Source: Thermodesulfobacteriota bacterium
GTDB lineage: Bacteria > Desulfobacterota_D > UBA1144 > Nemesobacterales > CSP1-2
Length of the DNA stretch: 64,000 bases
Assembly: GCA_035559815.1 (NCBI GenBank)
Contig: DATMAT010000063.1
Span: 78,343-142,342, forward strand
Direction of reading: 5' to 3'
Positions 8,302 to 18,315 of this stretch are shown piece by piece. The notes below the pieces were generated by a model. It was not told the DNA's origin and ran no database searches. It worked only from the letters and a program-made list of their open reading frames with translations. Position numbers and translations under genes: made by a program. How positions within the stretch are numbered: the stretch's first letter is position 1; each line of letters begins with the position of its first letter.

Positions 8302-9228
8302 CTAACTTCCCAATACCGATCCATCTCTAATTCTTCTCCCCCTCAAAAACTCCTCAGCCTTTAATCTTTTTCCACCTTCGATTTGAAGCTCTAAAATATC
8401 AAGTGAATCATTTCCTGTTGCAACTCTTAAAATTCCAGAGTCGGATTTTATCACTTCTCCGGGGTTTCCGACGCCGTCGCTTACTCTTGCTTTGTATATT
8501 TTGAGAAGCTTCCCATCGAGGGTTGTGTATGCGCCGGGCCAGGGAAGGGTGCCGCGAATCAAGTTTCTGACCTCCTCGGCCGATTTACTCCAGATTATCT
8601 TTCCGTCTTCTTTCTTAAGCATAGGAGCATAGGTGGCCTGTGAATGGTCTTGAGGAGTTGGATTGAGTCTTCCCTCTTTCAAGAGTTTTATAGTTTCAAT
8701 CAGAAGCTCGGCTCCTATAAGAGAGAGCTTTTGGGATAAAGTTTCTCCGGTGTCTTCGTCTTCAATCGGGATTTCTTTCTTGAGAAGCATGTCGCCCGTG
8801 TCCATTCCCTCGTCCATCTTCATCGTGGTAATTCCGGTGACTTTTTCTCCTCTTATTATCGCCCAGTTGATCGGTGCCGCGCCTCGGTATTTGGGAAGAA
8901 TAGAAGCGTGAACGTTGATGCAACCGTGGGGAGGAAGGTCAAGTATATTCTTGGGTAGGATCTTCCCGTATGCGGCGACGCAGATCAGGTCGGGACTAAG
9001 CTTTTTAAGCTCGTTAAAAAACTCCTCGGTTTTTATCTTTTGTGGTTGTAATACTGGTATGCCCTGTTTTTCGGCAATAACCTTGGTCGGAGGTGCAGTC
9101 ACATCAAGTCCTCGTCCTTTGGGTTTATCCGGTTGGCAGACAACAGCTACAATTTCATCTCCTGAATCGATCAAGGCTTGAAGTGAGGGCACCGCAAATT
9201 CCGGTGTTCCCATGAATATTATTTTCAT
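8302..9228 (-). CDS. fmt: Methionyl-tRNA formyltransferase
   Basis: Formylates initiator Met-tRNA using 10-formyl-tetrahydrofolate. The N-terminal Rossmann-like domain starts MKIIFMGTPEFAVPSL. The catalytic stretch INVHASILPKYRGAAPINWAI (residues about 105-125) contains the Asn-His pair, followed by GITTMKMDEGMDTGD with the catalytic Asp. The C-terminal tRNA-binding domain starts near residue 205. I place the start at 9228 (MKIIF), the family N-terminus; an upstream in-frame start at 9249 would add seven residues. A def gene, often adjacent, is not seen here. Confidence 0.94.
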   Translation of the reverse strand: MKIIFMGTPEFAVPSLQALIDSGDEIVAVVCQPDKPKGRGLDVTAPPTKVIAEKQGIPVLQPQKIKTEEFFNELKKLSPDLICVAAYGKILPKNILDLPPHGCINVHASILPKYRGAAPINWAIIRGEKVTGITTMKMDEGMDTGDMLLKKEIPIEDEDTGETLSQKLSLIGAELLIETIKLLKEGRLNPTPQDHSQATYAPMLKKEDGKIIWSKSAEEVRNLIRGTLPWPGAYTTLDGKLLKIYKARVSDGVGNPGEVIKSDSGILRVATGNDSLDILELQIEGGKRLKAEEFLRGRRIRDGSVLGS

Positions 9229-9295
9229 AGAAATGGAGTATATGGCCAAAATAAAAGGTATTCAACCGATTATTAACGACCAAGGAGCAAAGGTG

Positions 9296-9378
9296 TAAGA
9301 TGAAACAGACAAGAATGTCTGTTCTACCCAATAACTGAGATTTTGATATGGTGGGTCAGACATTCATGTCTGACAGTC
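9296..9378. repeat. Hairpin-rich intergenic repeat between rimO and fmt
   Basis: AGACAAGAATGTCT (9308-9321) and TCAGACATTCATGTCTGA (9356-9373) are two dyads sharing the unit AGACAT/ATGTCT, separated by GTTCTACCCA and its near-inverse TGGTGGGTC. The second could form an 8-bp stem directly after rimO, which ends at 9379, and might act as a terminator or mRNA 3' end. Confidence 0.5.
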
Positions 9379-10707
9379 TCAGCCTACCACTTCCCCAAAC
9401 AGGTCATAAATATCAGCGCCTGTAATCCTTATGTTAATAAGGTCACCGGTTTTGAGTTGCCTCTCTCTCTTCACATAAGTCACCCCATCGACTTCCGGTG
9501 CCTGAGAGGGGATCCTGGCTATGTAGTTTCCGTTTTCTGTGCCTTCGATGAAACCCTCGTATGTTTTTCCGATTAAAGCTTGGTTTTTCTTCAAGGAAAC
9601 TTCGGATTGAACTTCGAGCAGTCTTTCATATCGGTCTTCCTTCACATCCTCGGGGATTTGCCCTGGCATCTCCCCCGCTTTTGTCCCTTCTTCCTGTGAG
9701 TACTTAAACGCCCCGGCTCTGTCGAACTCCGTCTCCTCGACAAAATCGAGAAGCTCAGCAAACTCTTCATCCGTTTCACCGGGGAATCCTACGATGAATG
9801 TGGTACGGAGTGCCAGGTTATCAACCTCGGTGCGGAGTTTTTGGATGATCTCTCTGATGCGTGTGCTGGTAGTTTTTCTGTCCATGAGCTTCAGGATTCG
9901 GTCGTTTATGTGCTGAAGGGGCATGTCGATGTAGGGAAGGATTTTTTCTTCCTCGGCTATCAGCTTGACCAGAGAATCGGTGAATCCCCAGGGATAGCAG
10001 TAATGGATTCTAATCCATTTTATCCCATCAACTTTTACCAGTTCTCGGAGCATGGACTCTAGATTAGTCCCGATATCCCTTCCGTAGCTGGTCATGTCCT
10101 GTGCAATAAGATTTATTTCTTTTATACCGAGAACGGAAAGATTCTTCGCCTCTTCAACTATAGACTCAATCGGTCTACTTCTCATAAGCCCCCTCATCCT
10201 GGGAATTATGCAAAAGGAGCAGGTTCTGGAGCAGCCTTCCGAGACCTTTACATAAGCGGTGTGGGAAAGGGTCGTCAGAACCCTTGGTGTGTCCGGGTCA
10301 TATATGGTGCCGGGAGGTGCTTTATAGAATTTTTTTATTCTCTCTTTCTTAAGAACCTCGCCGATTTTAAGAAGGTTGCCTGTGCCCCAGAATGAATCCA
10401 CTTCCGGAAGCTCCCGACTAAGCTCTTCGGCGTATCTCTCCACCAGACAGCCGGTGACGATCAACTTTTTACATCTTCCTTGGCGTTTATGCTCCGAAAG
10501 CTCGATTATGGTGTTTATGGATTCTTTCTTTGCGTCGCCGATAAATCCGCAGGTGTTCACTATGAGCACATCTGCTTCTTCTTCGGAGGAGATTTCGTAG
10601 CCTGCATTCTTTAATGAACCGAGCATAAGCTCGCTATCGACGAGATTTTTGGAACATCCTAGGCTTACTATGGATACCTTCCGTGGTGAGCTTGTCGAAT
10701 CCATCAT
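9379..10707 (-). CDS. rimO: Ribosomal protein S12 methylthiotransferase
   Basis: A 442-residue radical SAM methylthiotransferase that modifies an aspartate of ribosomal protein S12. The N-terminal UPF0004 domain begins SLGCSKNLVDSE, with further cluster cysteines in VNTCGFI and TGCLVERY. The radical SAM triad is GCSRTCSFCIIPRMRG. A C-terminal TRAM domain covers the last 65 residues. SKNLVD in the first motif is typical of RimO rather than MiaB. The start (ATG 10707) overlaps the stop of the ClpX-like gene by 4 bases (ATGA type), so the two form a coupled pair. Confidence 0.95.
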   Translation of the reverse strand: MMDSTSSPRKVSIVSLGCSKNLVDSELMLGSLKNAGYEISSEEEADVLIVNTCGFIGDAKKESINTIIELSEHKRQGRCKKLIVTGCLVERYAEELSRELPEVDSFWGTGNLLKIGEVLKKERIKKFYKAPPGTIYDPDTPRVLTTLSHTAYVKVSEGCSRTCSFCIIPRMRGLMRSRPIESIVEEAKNLSVLGIKEINLIAQDMTSYGRDIGTNLESMLRELVKVDGIKWIRIHYCYPWGFTDSLVKLIAEEEKILPYIDMPLQHINDRILKLMDRKTTSTRIREIIQKLRTEVDNLALRTTFIVGFPGETDEEFAELLDFVEETEFDRAGAFKYSQEEGTKAGEMPGQIPEDVKEDRYERLLEVQSEVSLKKNQALIGKTYEGFIEGTENGNYIARIPSQAPEVDGVTYVKRERQLKTGDLINIRITGADIYDLFGEVVG

Positions 10708-11819
10708 GCCCGCTTCTTTACTATGTGGGAAACCTTGCCGGAGGAAACCGTCAATATAACCTCACCTTCATCGCCCTTTCCGAATATTTCAAAGGCTACT
10801 TCCTCCAGATGCTTGGATATAAGGACATCAAGCCCCCTGGCGCCGGTTTGTCTCTTGACGGCTTCTCTTATGATAAAATCTGCGACCCTTGGGTCTACCT
10901 GGAGTTTGAAACCTTCTTCCTCGAATTCCTTCTTGTATTTTTGGATCTTGAGGAAGAGTATCTCCTTCAGGGTGTCGTTATCGAGCGGGGCGAAGGGCAC
11001 GATTCTGTTGAATCGGGCGATCAGTTCGGGAAGGAAGCCGAAAAGGTGAAATCTGGTTATGTCATCGGCCTCTTCTTCGCTCAGTTTGTAGGCGATTGAT
11101 TCTTCTCCGTCATTCTCCTCCAGCTTTTGCAGGAAACCCATCCCGCTTTTCTCAAACAGGTTCCTTATGCCGGAGAATGCACCCACGGAGAAGAATGTGA
11201 TGTCTCTCGTGGAGATTAAAGCCCGGGGACCCCTACTAGAGAAACCGAAGTCGAGTGGTATCTGGATATCAGTACCCTCCAAAATTTTAAGAAGCTCTCT
11301 CTGGACGCCGTAGCCGGAAACGTCTTTTGTAGTCCCCTGTCCGGCAAACCGGGCGCTGCTGTAAGCCCCGGCTATTTTATCGAATTCGTCTAGCACCACT
11401 ACACCGCACTCGGCTATATCAATGCTCTCGTTTGCGGCGTAGACCAGTTGTACCAGAATATTTACTACGTCATCACCCACGTAGCCAGATTCGGTAAATT
11501 TGGTCATATCCACTATAATGAAGGGAAGTTTGAAGATTTCTCCAAAAAGGAGTTCGATAAGATAAGTTTTGCCGCATCCGGTCGGACCCATTAGAATCGA
11601 GTTCGGCCTGGGTGGTAGTTCCGCCCGGGGATTCTTTTTAATGTGGAGGAGTTTTAACCTTTTTACGTGTCGGTAAGCGGCGAGCGACACCGCTCTTCTG
11701 GCATTGGGTTGTCCTCGGTAACCGAGCCTTTCCAGTTCTTCGAATATTATTTTGGGAGAGTGAAGAGGGACAGACTGAATAAAGTCTTTGACGTAATACA
11801 CTCTATCTCCTCTTCTCAT
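10704..11819 (-). CDS. ClpX-like AAA+ unfoldase lacking the zinc-binding domain
   Basis: A 371-residue AAA+ ATPase of the ClpX group. Walker A is GPTGCGKT (78-85), the pore loop is GYVG (112-115), and Walker B is VVVLDEFDK (140-148). The sensor and C-terminal part LFGFLPELIARFNRIVPF and RQTGARGLDVLI are ClpX-like. The N-terminal zinc finger that recognises adaptors is absent. The loop where ClpX carries the ClpP-docking IGF reads SGMGFL, so a degenerate MGF docking loop is possible. I choose the ATG at 11819 because GGAGG lies 9 bases upstream; an upstream in-frame start at 11891 has no such site. Whether it works with ClpP is unknown. Confidence 0.85.
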   Translation of the reverse strand: MRRGDRVYYVKDFIQSVPLHSPKIIFEELERLGYRGQPNARRAVSLAAYRHVKRLKLLHIKKNPRAELPPRPNSILMGPTGCGKTYLIELLFGEIFKLPFIIVDMTKFTESGYVGDDVVNILVQLVYAANESIDIAECGVVVLDEFDKIAGAYSSARFAGQGTTKDVSGYGVQRELLKILEGTDIQIPLDFGFSSRGPRALISTRDITFFSVGAFSGIRNLFEKSGMGFLQKLEENDGEESIAYKLSEEEADDITRFHLFGFLPELIARFNRIVPFAPLDNDTLKEILFLKIQKYKKEFEEEGFKLQVDPRVADFIIREAVKRQTGARGLDVLISKHLEEVAFEIFGKGDEGEVILTVSSGKVSHIVKKRA

Positions 11820-12035
11820 CTGGTGTAACCTCCGTGGAATTATTATTGTATAAATTATACTGGTTATTTTCAAGTGTATTTGCCGAATCATTCAAAATGA
11901 AGATATGATAGGCTGTTAACATTTAATAAAAGAGGTTTTGTCACACCTTGTTTTAGCAGGTCTCACTCTTGATTGTTGTTTTAAACATAGTTAAACTCTA
12001 CTTCTGACTCAAAGCATATTGGGGAAGGAGGCTTA

Positions 12036-15000
12036 ATGGAACTTCTTGGGTTCCCACCAAAGCAGGGTCTCTATGATCCACAATTCGAGCGAGATTCCTG
12101 TGGTATAGGATTCATTGTAAACATTAAAGGGAGGAAATCTCATGAGATTGTGCATCAGGCGCTCACCATACTGGTAAACCTCAACCATCGCGGTGGTTGT
12201 GGCTGCGAACCAAATACCGGCGACGGTGGCGGTATCCTCATGCAGACGCCCCATAAATTCTTGAGTAAGGTGTGCGCGGAGAACGGTATCGACCTACCAG
12301 AATATGGACGTTATGGGATAGGTATGGTGTATTTACCTCCCGACCCGGCTCTGAGACGAAGCTGTGAGGAACTTTTCGAGAAAATTATCGAGGAAGAAGG
12401 TCAACAGGTTCTGGGGTGGCGAACCGTACCCACGAACAATGTCTCTGTCGGAAAGACGGCTAGGTCCTGCGAGCCGTTCATACGCCAGGTTTTTATAAAG
12501 CGAAGCCCCCGGATCGAAGATGATATGGCCTTCGAGCGAAAGCTCTATGTTATTCGCAAACGCACTACCAAAGCCATACGCTACTCCGGAATGAATGGAG
12601 GAGCGTATTTTTACATTCCCAGCCTCTCTTACAAGACCATAGTTTACAAGGGGATGCTCACCGCAGAGCAGGTTGAGGAGTATTATCCAGACCTCCTAGA
12701 TCCGAACATGGAGACGGCGCTTGCCCTGGTTCATTCACGATTCAGCACGAACACCTTTCCCAGTTGGGAGCGCTCGCACCCCTATCGTTATCTGATACAT
12801 AACGGAGAGATAAATACCCTACGGGGAAATATAAACTGGATGCACACGCGGCAGGCCATGTTTGAATCCACCCTATTTGGCGAGGACCTGCCCAAGGTAC
12901 TTCCGGTCATTTTTCCGGACGGAAGCGACTCGGCGATGTTTGATAACTGTCTGGAGTTTCTTGTCCTGGCTGGAAGGTCCTTGCCCCATGCGGTAATGAT
13001 GATGATCCCGGAGCCTTGGTCTAACCACGAGAGCATGAGTGATGAGAAGAAGGCGTTTTATGAGTATCACAGTTGCTTAATGGAACCCTGGGATGGACCC
13101 GCCTCGATTGCGTTCACCGACGGCATCAGGGTCGGCGCGGTATTGGATAGAAATGGGCTTCGTCCTTCTCGTTACTATGTCACAAAGGACGACCTGGTAA
13201 TAATGGCTTCAGAGGTCGGTGTACTAGACGTACCCCCAGAGCGCGTGCTATACAAGGGACGACTTCAGCCGGGCCGAATGTTCATGATTGACACCGAAGA
13301 GGGACGAATAGTGGATGACGAGGAGTTAAAGCATAGAATAGCTACCGAGCATCCTTACCGGCTCTGGTTAAACGAACATTTGGTGTCACTCGAAGACTTA
13401 CCTGAAGCACCTCATATCCCGGAGCATGATCACGAAACGGTGCTTCAGCGGCAACAGGCTTTCGGATACACATTTGAAGACTTGAGAATCATGATGGCGC
13501 CGATGGCAAAGGACGGGGTTGACCCGGTTGGGTCTATGGGAAACGACGTGCCGCTAGCCGTTCTTTCGGACAGGCCCCAGCTTCTTTACAATTATTTCAA
13601 GCAGTTGTTCGCTCAGGTAACCAACCCTCCAATTGACTCCATTCGTGAGGAGATAATCACAGCGACGGAAACCACCATCGGCCCGGAAAGAAATCTCCTG
13701 GTGCCAGAACCGGAGAGCTGCCGTCAAATCAAGCTCAAAACGCCCATACTGACCAACGAAGAACTGGAAAAGCTTCGCCACGTCAACATTCCTGGATTCA
13801 GGTCTGTCACACTGCCGATCCTATTCAAGGTTTCAGAAGGGGGAAGAGGATTGGAAAAGGCTATGGACGAGCTTTACAGCCAGGCGGACCGGGCTATCTC
13901 CGAAGGAGCCAATATACTCATACTTTCTGACAAGGGGGTTGACCGTGAGAGCGCCCCAATCCCGGCTTTACTGGCCGTATCCGGCCTTCATCATCACTTG
14001 ATTCGAGAGGGAACCCGCACTAAGGTGGGGTTGGTGCTGGAATCCGGCGAGCCTAGAGAGGTGCATCATTTTTCCCTTCTAATTGGGTATGGCGTCGGAG
14101 CAATCAATCCTTACCTGGCTTATGAAACGTTAGATGATATGATCAGTGAGGGGATGCTTAAGGATATAACCTACGAAAAAGCGGTGGAGAAGTACATAAA
14201 GGCTACGGTAAAGGGAGTGGTCAAGGTGATGTCCAAGATGGGCATCTCCACGATTCAAAGCTACCGGGGTGCCCAGATATTTGAGGCAGTAGGACTGGAC
14301 CAGAAATTCATAGACAAATATTTCACCTGGACCGCATCGCGGGTGGGAGGCGTGGGAATCGATGTCATCGCCGAGGAGGCGCGCATGAGGCATGAGCGTG
14401 CATTCCCGGATCGGCCGGTTGATTGTAAGACGCTGGATGTAGGCGGGAAATACCAATGGCGGCATGATGGCGAGTACCATATGTTCAATCCACAGACGGT
14501 GCATAAGCTTCAGCGTGCTTGCCGTACCAACGACTACGAGGCATTTAAAGAGTATTCCGGGCTGGTGAATAATCACAACAAAAAGCTCAGTACCTTGCGG
14601 GGGTTACTAGAGTTTAAGTTCGCAGATAAACCAATCCCCATCCAGGAAGTCGAGCCTGTCGAATCGATAGTCAAAAGATTCAAAACTGGGGCTATATCCT
14701 ATGGGGCTATCAGTCTGGAAGCCCATGAAGCTCTAGCGATTGCAATGAACCGTATCGGTGGAAAGAGCAACACGGGAGAGGGAGGGGAAGATCCTTCTCG
14801 CTTTATACCGGATGTTAATGGTGATTCTCGCAATAGTGCGATAAAACAGGTCGCATCCGGGAGATTTGGTGTCACCAGTCAATACCTGGTCAATGCAAAA
14901 GAAATTCAGATAAAAATGGCGCAGGGCGCAAAGCCGGGTGAAGGAGGACAACTCCCCGGAGCGAAGGTTTATCCTTGGATCGCTAAGGTACGATTCTCCG

Positions 15001-16634
15001 TCCCGGGTGTGGGATTGATTTCACCTCCTCCCCATCACGATATCTATTCAATCGAGGATTTGGCAGAATTAATCCATGACCTAAAGAATGCTAATCCAGG
15101 GGCTCGAATCAGTGTAAAGCTGGTGTCCGAGGTAGGTGTGGGCACTATCGCTGCGGGAGTGGCGAAGGGTCATGCGGATGTTGTGTTAATTAGCGGATAT
15201 GAGGGTGGAACTGGTGCATCACCTCAGACTAGTATCCATCACGCCGGACTTCCCTTGGAGCTAGGACTGGCAGAAACTCATCAGACACTTTTACTGAATG
15301 ACCTGAGAAGCCGGATTGTGGTAGAGGCCGATGGTCAGCTTAAGACCGGTCGAGATGTTGTGGTTGCAGCACTACTTGGAGCAGAGGAATTTGGATTTGC
15401 AACAGCACCTCTTATTGCATTGGGCTGCATCATGATGCGTGTCTGTCATCTAGATACTTGCCCCGTCGGTGTGGCCACTCAGAATCCGGAACTCCGAAAG
15501 AAATTCCAGGGAGACCCAGCACATGTGGTGAATTTCATGCATTTCATCGCCCAGGAGATGAGAGAACTGATGGCCAAGCTTGGATTCCGTACGGTCAACG
15601 AGATGATAGGACGAACAGACAAGTTGGAGGTTAAAAAGGCCGTAGACCACTGGAAGGCTAAGGGCCTGGATTTTTCAGCTATTCTTTATCAACCCGATGT
15701 GCCGCCGGAGGTGGGAAGATACTGCCAGATTCCCCAAGACCACGGGCTCGAAAAAGCGCTGGACAATCTGGTGCTTCTAGACCTCTGTAAACCTGCCCTG
15801 GAGAGACGCGAGCCGGTAGAAGCAATACTTCCTATTCACAATACTAACCGGGTGGTAGGAACCATATTGGGAAGCGAACTTACCAAGCGTTATGGTGCGG
15901 AGGGACTTCCGGAGGATACGATTCGGCTCCACTTCCGCGGGTCGGCAGGACAGAGCTTTGGGGCTTTTATACCACGAGGTATCACACTAACCCTCGAGGG
16001 TGATTCCAACGACTACATCGGAAAGGGGCTTTGCGGGGGTAAGATCATCGTCTATCCCCCCAAAGGCTCGACATTCGTTCCCGAGGAAAACATAATCATC
16101 GGCAATGTGGCGTTTTACGGCGCTACGTCTGGCGAAGCCTATATTAGAGGCATGGCCGGGGAAAGATTCTGTGTGCGTAATAGCGGTGTGAAAGCAGTAG
16201 TGGAAGCGGTAGGGGACCACGGGTGTGAATACATGACTGGAGGACTGGTCGTAGTGTTGGGTCCGACCGGGAGGAATTTTGCAGCGGGTATGTCCGGTGG
16301 TGTTGCTTACGTGCTCGACGAAACCGACGACTTCGACCGGCGATGTAACAAAGAGATGGTTTATCTTGAGCGGCTGGAAGATGTAAAGGAGATCGAGGAG
16401 ATAAGGGAGCTTATACGTAAGCACGCTGATTATACTAGGAGTAGCCGGGCTCGAAACTTATTAGCGATTTGGGATGAGGTGGTACCAAAGTTTGTAAAGG
16501 TAATGCCTAGAGATTATAAACGTATGCTTCAGGCAATGAAGCGGGTTCAGGAAGCGGGCTTGAGCGGCGAGGAAGCAGTCATGGCCGCCTTCGAGGAGAA
16601 TAAGCGCGACCTGGCCCGAGTCAGCGGAAACTAG
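12036..16634 (+). CDS. gltB: Glutamate synthase (NADPH) large subunit
   Basis: A 1532-residue GOGAT alpha subunit: it transfers the glutamine amide to 2-oxoglutarate, and with gltD forms the ammonium assimilation pathway after glutamine synthetase. The glutaminase nucleophile is Cys22 in [11 protein letters not shown]; the 21 residues before it are a propeptide normally removed. The central domain is followed by the FMN/synthase domain ([31 protein letters not shown]). The [3Fe-4S] cysteines are in [12 protein letters not shown]. The C-terminal GXGXG helix domain begins around residue 1280. GGAAGGAGG precedes the ATG. It is the longest gene in the window and appears intact. Confidence 0.97.
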   Translation: MELLGFPPKQGLYDPQFERDSCGIGFIVNIKGRKSHEIVHQALTILVNLNHRGGCGCEPNTGDGGGILMQTPHKFLSKVCAENGIDLPEYGRYGIGMVYLPPDPALRRSCEELFEKIIEEEGQQVLGWRTVPTNNVSVGKTARSCEPFIRQVFIKRSPRIEDDMAFERKLYVIRKRTTKAIRYSGMNGGAYFYIPSLSYKTIVYKGMLTAEQVEEYYPDLLDPNMETALALVHSRFSTNTFPSWERSHPYRYLIHNGEINTLRGNINWMHTRQAMFESTLFGEDLPKVLPVIFPDGSDSAMFDNCLEFLVLAGRSLPHAVMMMIPEPWSNHESMSDEKKAFYEYHSCLMEPWDGPASIAFTDGIRVGAVLDRNGLRPSRYYVTKDDLVIMASEVGVLDVPPERVLYKGRLQPGRMFMIDTEEGRIVDDEELKHRIATEHPYRLWLNEHLVSLEDLPEAPHIPEHDHETVLQRQQAFGYTFEDLRIMMAPMAKDGVDPVGSMGNDVPLAVLSDRPQLLYNYFKQLFAQVTNPPIDSIREEIITATETTIGPERNLLVPEPESCRQIKLKTPILTNEELEKLRHVNIPGFRSVTLPILFKVSEGGRGLEKAMDELYSQADRAISEGANILILSDKGVDRESAPIPALLAVSGLHHHLIREGTRTKVGLVLESGEPREVHHFSLLIGYGVGAINPYLAYETLDDMISEGMLKDITYEKAVEKYIKATVKGVVKVMSKMGISTIQSYRGAQIFEAVGLDQKFIDKYFTWTASRVGGVGIDVIAEEARMRHERAFPDRPVDCKTLDVGGKYQWRHDGEYHMFNPQTVHKLQRACRTNDYEAFKEYSGLVNNHNKKLSTLRGLLEFKFADKPIPIQEVEPVESIVKRFKTGAISYGAISLEAHEALAIAMNRIGGKSNTGEGGEDPSRFIPDVNGDSRNSAIKQVASGRFGVTSQYLVNAKEIQIKMAQGAKPGEGGQLPGAKVYPWIAKVRFSVPGVGLISPPPHHDIYSIEDLAELIHDLKNANPGARISVKLVSEVGVGTIAAGVAKGHADVVLISGYEGGTGASPQTSIHHAGLPLELGLAETHQTLLLNDLRSRIVVEADGQLKTGRDVVVAALLGAEEFGFATAPLIALGCIMMRVCHLDTCPVGVATQNPELRKKFQGDPAHVVNFMHFIAQEMRELMAKLGFRTVNEMIGRTDKLEVKKAVDHWKAKGLDFSAILYQPDVPPEVGRYCQIPQDHGLEKALDNLVLLDLCKPALERREPVEAILPIHNTNRVVGTILGSELTKRYGAEGLPEDTIRLHFRGSAGQSFGAFIPRGITLTLEGDSNDYIGKGLCGGKIIVYPPKGSTFVPEENIIIGNVAFYGATSGEAYIRGMAGERFCVRNSGVKAVVEAVGDHGCEYMTGGLVVVLGPTGRNFAAGMSGGVAYVLDETDDFDRRCNKEMVYLERLEDVKEIEEIRELIRKHADYTRSSRARNLLAIWDEVVPKFVKVMPRDYKRMLQAMKRVQEAGLSGEEAVMAAFEENKRDLARVSGN

Positions 16635-16644
16635 GTTGCCATAA

Positions 16645-16686
16645 GCGATTTGCACTTTCGGTCTCGATTCAGGATAAGCAAATCGC
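16645..16686. promoter_or_regulatory. Perfect 9-bp inverted repeat between gltB and gltD
   Basis: GCGATTTGC (16645-16653) and GCAAATCGC (16678-16686) are exact inverse copies with a 24-base loop, starting 10 bases after the gltB stop. It could reduce read-through or protect the gltB mRNA 3' end. No T-run follows, so it is not a classic terminator. Confidence 0.5.
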
Positions 16687-16722
16687 ACCCTCTATTCAGC
16701 TAACTGGTTCACAGGTCAGTGG

Positions 16723-16751
16723 TTGACAGGGACACGGAGTTATAGAACAAT
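16723..16751 (+). promoter_or_regulatory. Weak candidate promoter for gltD
   Basis: TTGACA (16723-16728) is a perfect -35. At 17 bases there is only AACAAT (16746-16751). This would give gltD partly independent expression across the 169-base gap from gltB. Confidence 0.3.
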
Positions 16752-16803
16752 ATCTCGGTGTTCCCGATAGGGTATTGGCTACAATAACTCGAGAGAAAAT
16801 GAA

Positions 16804-18288
16804 ATGGGTAAGCCTACCGGATTCTTAGAATATACACGCGAACTCCCTGAGGAGCGTTCCCCAGCCGAGCGGGTTCGTGATTGGGGCGAGTTTCATCAAC
16901 ACTTCCCTGATGAAAAACTCAAGGTGCAGGGGGCACGGTGTATGGATTGTGGGGTGCCATTTTGCCATACCGGGATCATATTAGAGGGCATGACCTCGGG
17001 CTGTCCCGTAAATAACCTCATTCCTGAATGGAATGACCTGGTATACCGCGGGCTTTGGAGAGAAGCGCTAGAACGGTTACATAAGACCAACAATTTCCCC
17101 GAGTTTACCGGCCGGATCTGTCCCGCCCCCTGCGAGGCAGCTTGTGTTCTCGGAATCAACGAGCCTCCGGTTACGATCAAAGCTATAGAATGTGCTATAA
17201 TCGATAAGGGATTTGAAGAAGGATGGGTGGTTCCGGAGCCGCCTCCTGTGCGTACGGGTAAAAAAGTAGCCGTGGTTGGTTCTGGTCCAGCCGGGCTGGC
17301 ATGCGCCGCCCAGCTCAACAAGGCAGGGCATTGGGTGACCGTATTCGAGCGTGACGACCGAATCGGGGGTCTACTCATGTATGGCATACCCAATCCCCAC
17401 CTGGACAAGAAAGTGGTTCAGCGCCGGATAAACCTGATGGTAGAAGAAGGGGTCGAGTTTGTTACTGGTATAGAAGTAGGTAAGAACTATCCTTCTGACA
17501 TGCTGCTCAAGGAATTTGATGCCGTCGTCCTTTGTTGTGGAGCCACTAAACCGCGGGACCTGCCTATCGAGGGTAGAAATCTCCAGGGTATTCATTTTGC
17601 GATGGAGTTCCTCCGGGCCAACACGAAGAGTTTACTCGACAGCAATCTTATGGACGGAAAATATATATCGGCAAAGGACAAGGACGTAATCATCCTGGGC
17701 GGAGGCGATACGGGTACGGACTGCGTCGCAACGGCGATGCGGCACGGGTGCAGGAGCCTCTTGCAATTTGAAATACTTCCTAAGCCCCCTCTTAGTCGTG
17801 CCCCGGATAACCCCTGGCCTCAGTGGCCCAGGGTGTATAAGCTAGACTACGGGCAAGAAGAGGCCGCCGCCATATTCGGACAGGATCCCAGAAAGTACCG
17901 GGTTTTGACCAAAAGGTTCGTAGGGGATGAAAGAGGCCAGGTCAAAGAATTACACACCATACGGGTAGATTGGCAAAAGGGCGACAATGGCCGTCCAGTG
18001 CTTAAAGAAATCCCCGGGACTGAAAAGGTTTGGCCGGCACAGCTTGTGCTATTAGCCCTGGGCTTCCTTGGGCCCGAGGACACAATTCTTGAGCAACTGG
18101 GTATTGACAGGGATGAGCGCTCGAACGCCAAGGCCGAGCATGGCAAGTTTGCTACGAACGTGGAAGGTGTTTTCGTAGCTGGAGACATGCGCCGTGGCCA
18201 GAGCCTTGTAGTGTGGGCCATAAACGAGGGGCGAGGAGCTGCTCGTGAATGCGACCGATATCTAATGGGTTCAACCAACCTGCCTTAA
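16804..18288 (+). CDS. gltD: Glutamate synthase (NADPH) small subunit
   Basis: A 494-residue FAD/NADPH-dependent beta subunit that feeds electrons to GltB. The N-terminal [4Fe-4S] cysteines are in [11 protein letters not shown] and [15 protein letters not shown]. The FAD-binding site is [14 protein letters not shown] (about residue 155). The NADPH site is [15 protein letters not shown], and the C-terminal FAD motif is [18 protein letters not shown]. Length is normal. It lies 169 bases downstream of gltB on the same strand and belongs to the same functional unit. The ribosome binding site is poor. Confidence 0.96.
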   Translation: MGKPTGFLEYTRELPEERSPAERVRDWGEFHQHFPDEKLKVQGARCMDCGVPFCHTGIILEGMTSGCPVNNLIPEWNDLVYRGLWREALERLHKTNNFPEFTGRICPAPCEAACVLGINEPPVTIKAIECAIIDKGFEEGWVVPEPPPVRTGKKVAVVGSGPAGLACAAQLNKAGHWVTVFERDDRIGGLLMYGIPNPHLDKKVVQRRINLMVEEGVEFVTGIEVGKNYPSDMLLKEFDAVVLCCGATKPRDLPIEGRNLQGIHFAMEFLRANTKSLLDSNLMDGKYISAKDKDVIILGGGDTGTDCVATAMRHGCRSLLQFEILPKPPLSRAPDNPWPQWPRVYKLDYGQEEAAAIFGQDPRKYRVLTKRFVGDERGQVKELHTIRVDWQKGDNGRPVLKEIPGTEKVWPAQLVLLALGFLGPEDTILEQLGIDRDERSNAKAEHGKFATNVEGVFVAGDMRRGQSLVVWAINEGRGAARECDRYLMGSTNLP

Positions 18289-18315
18289 AATAGACCGAAA
18301 ACCACTCATTTTTGC

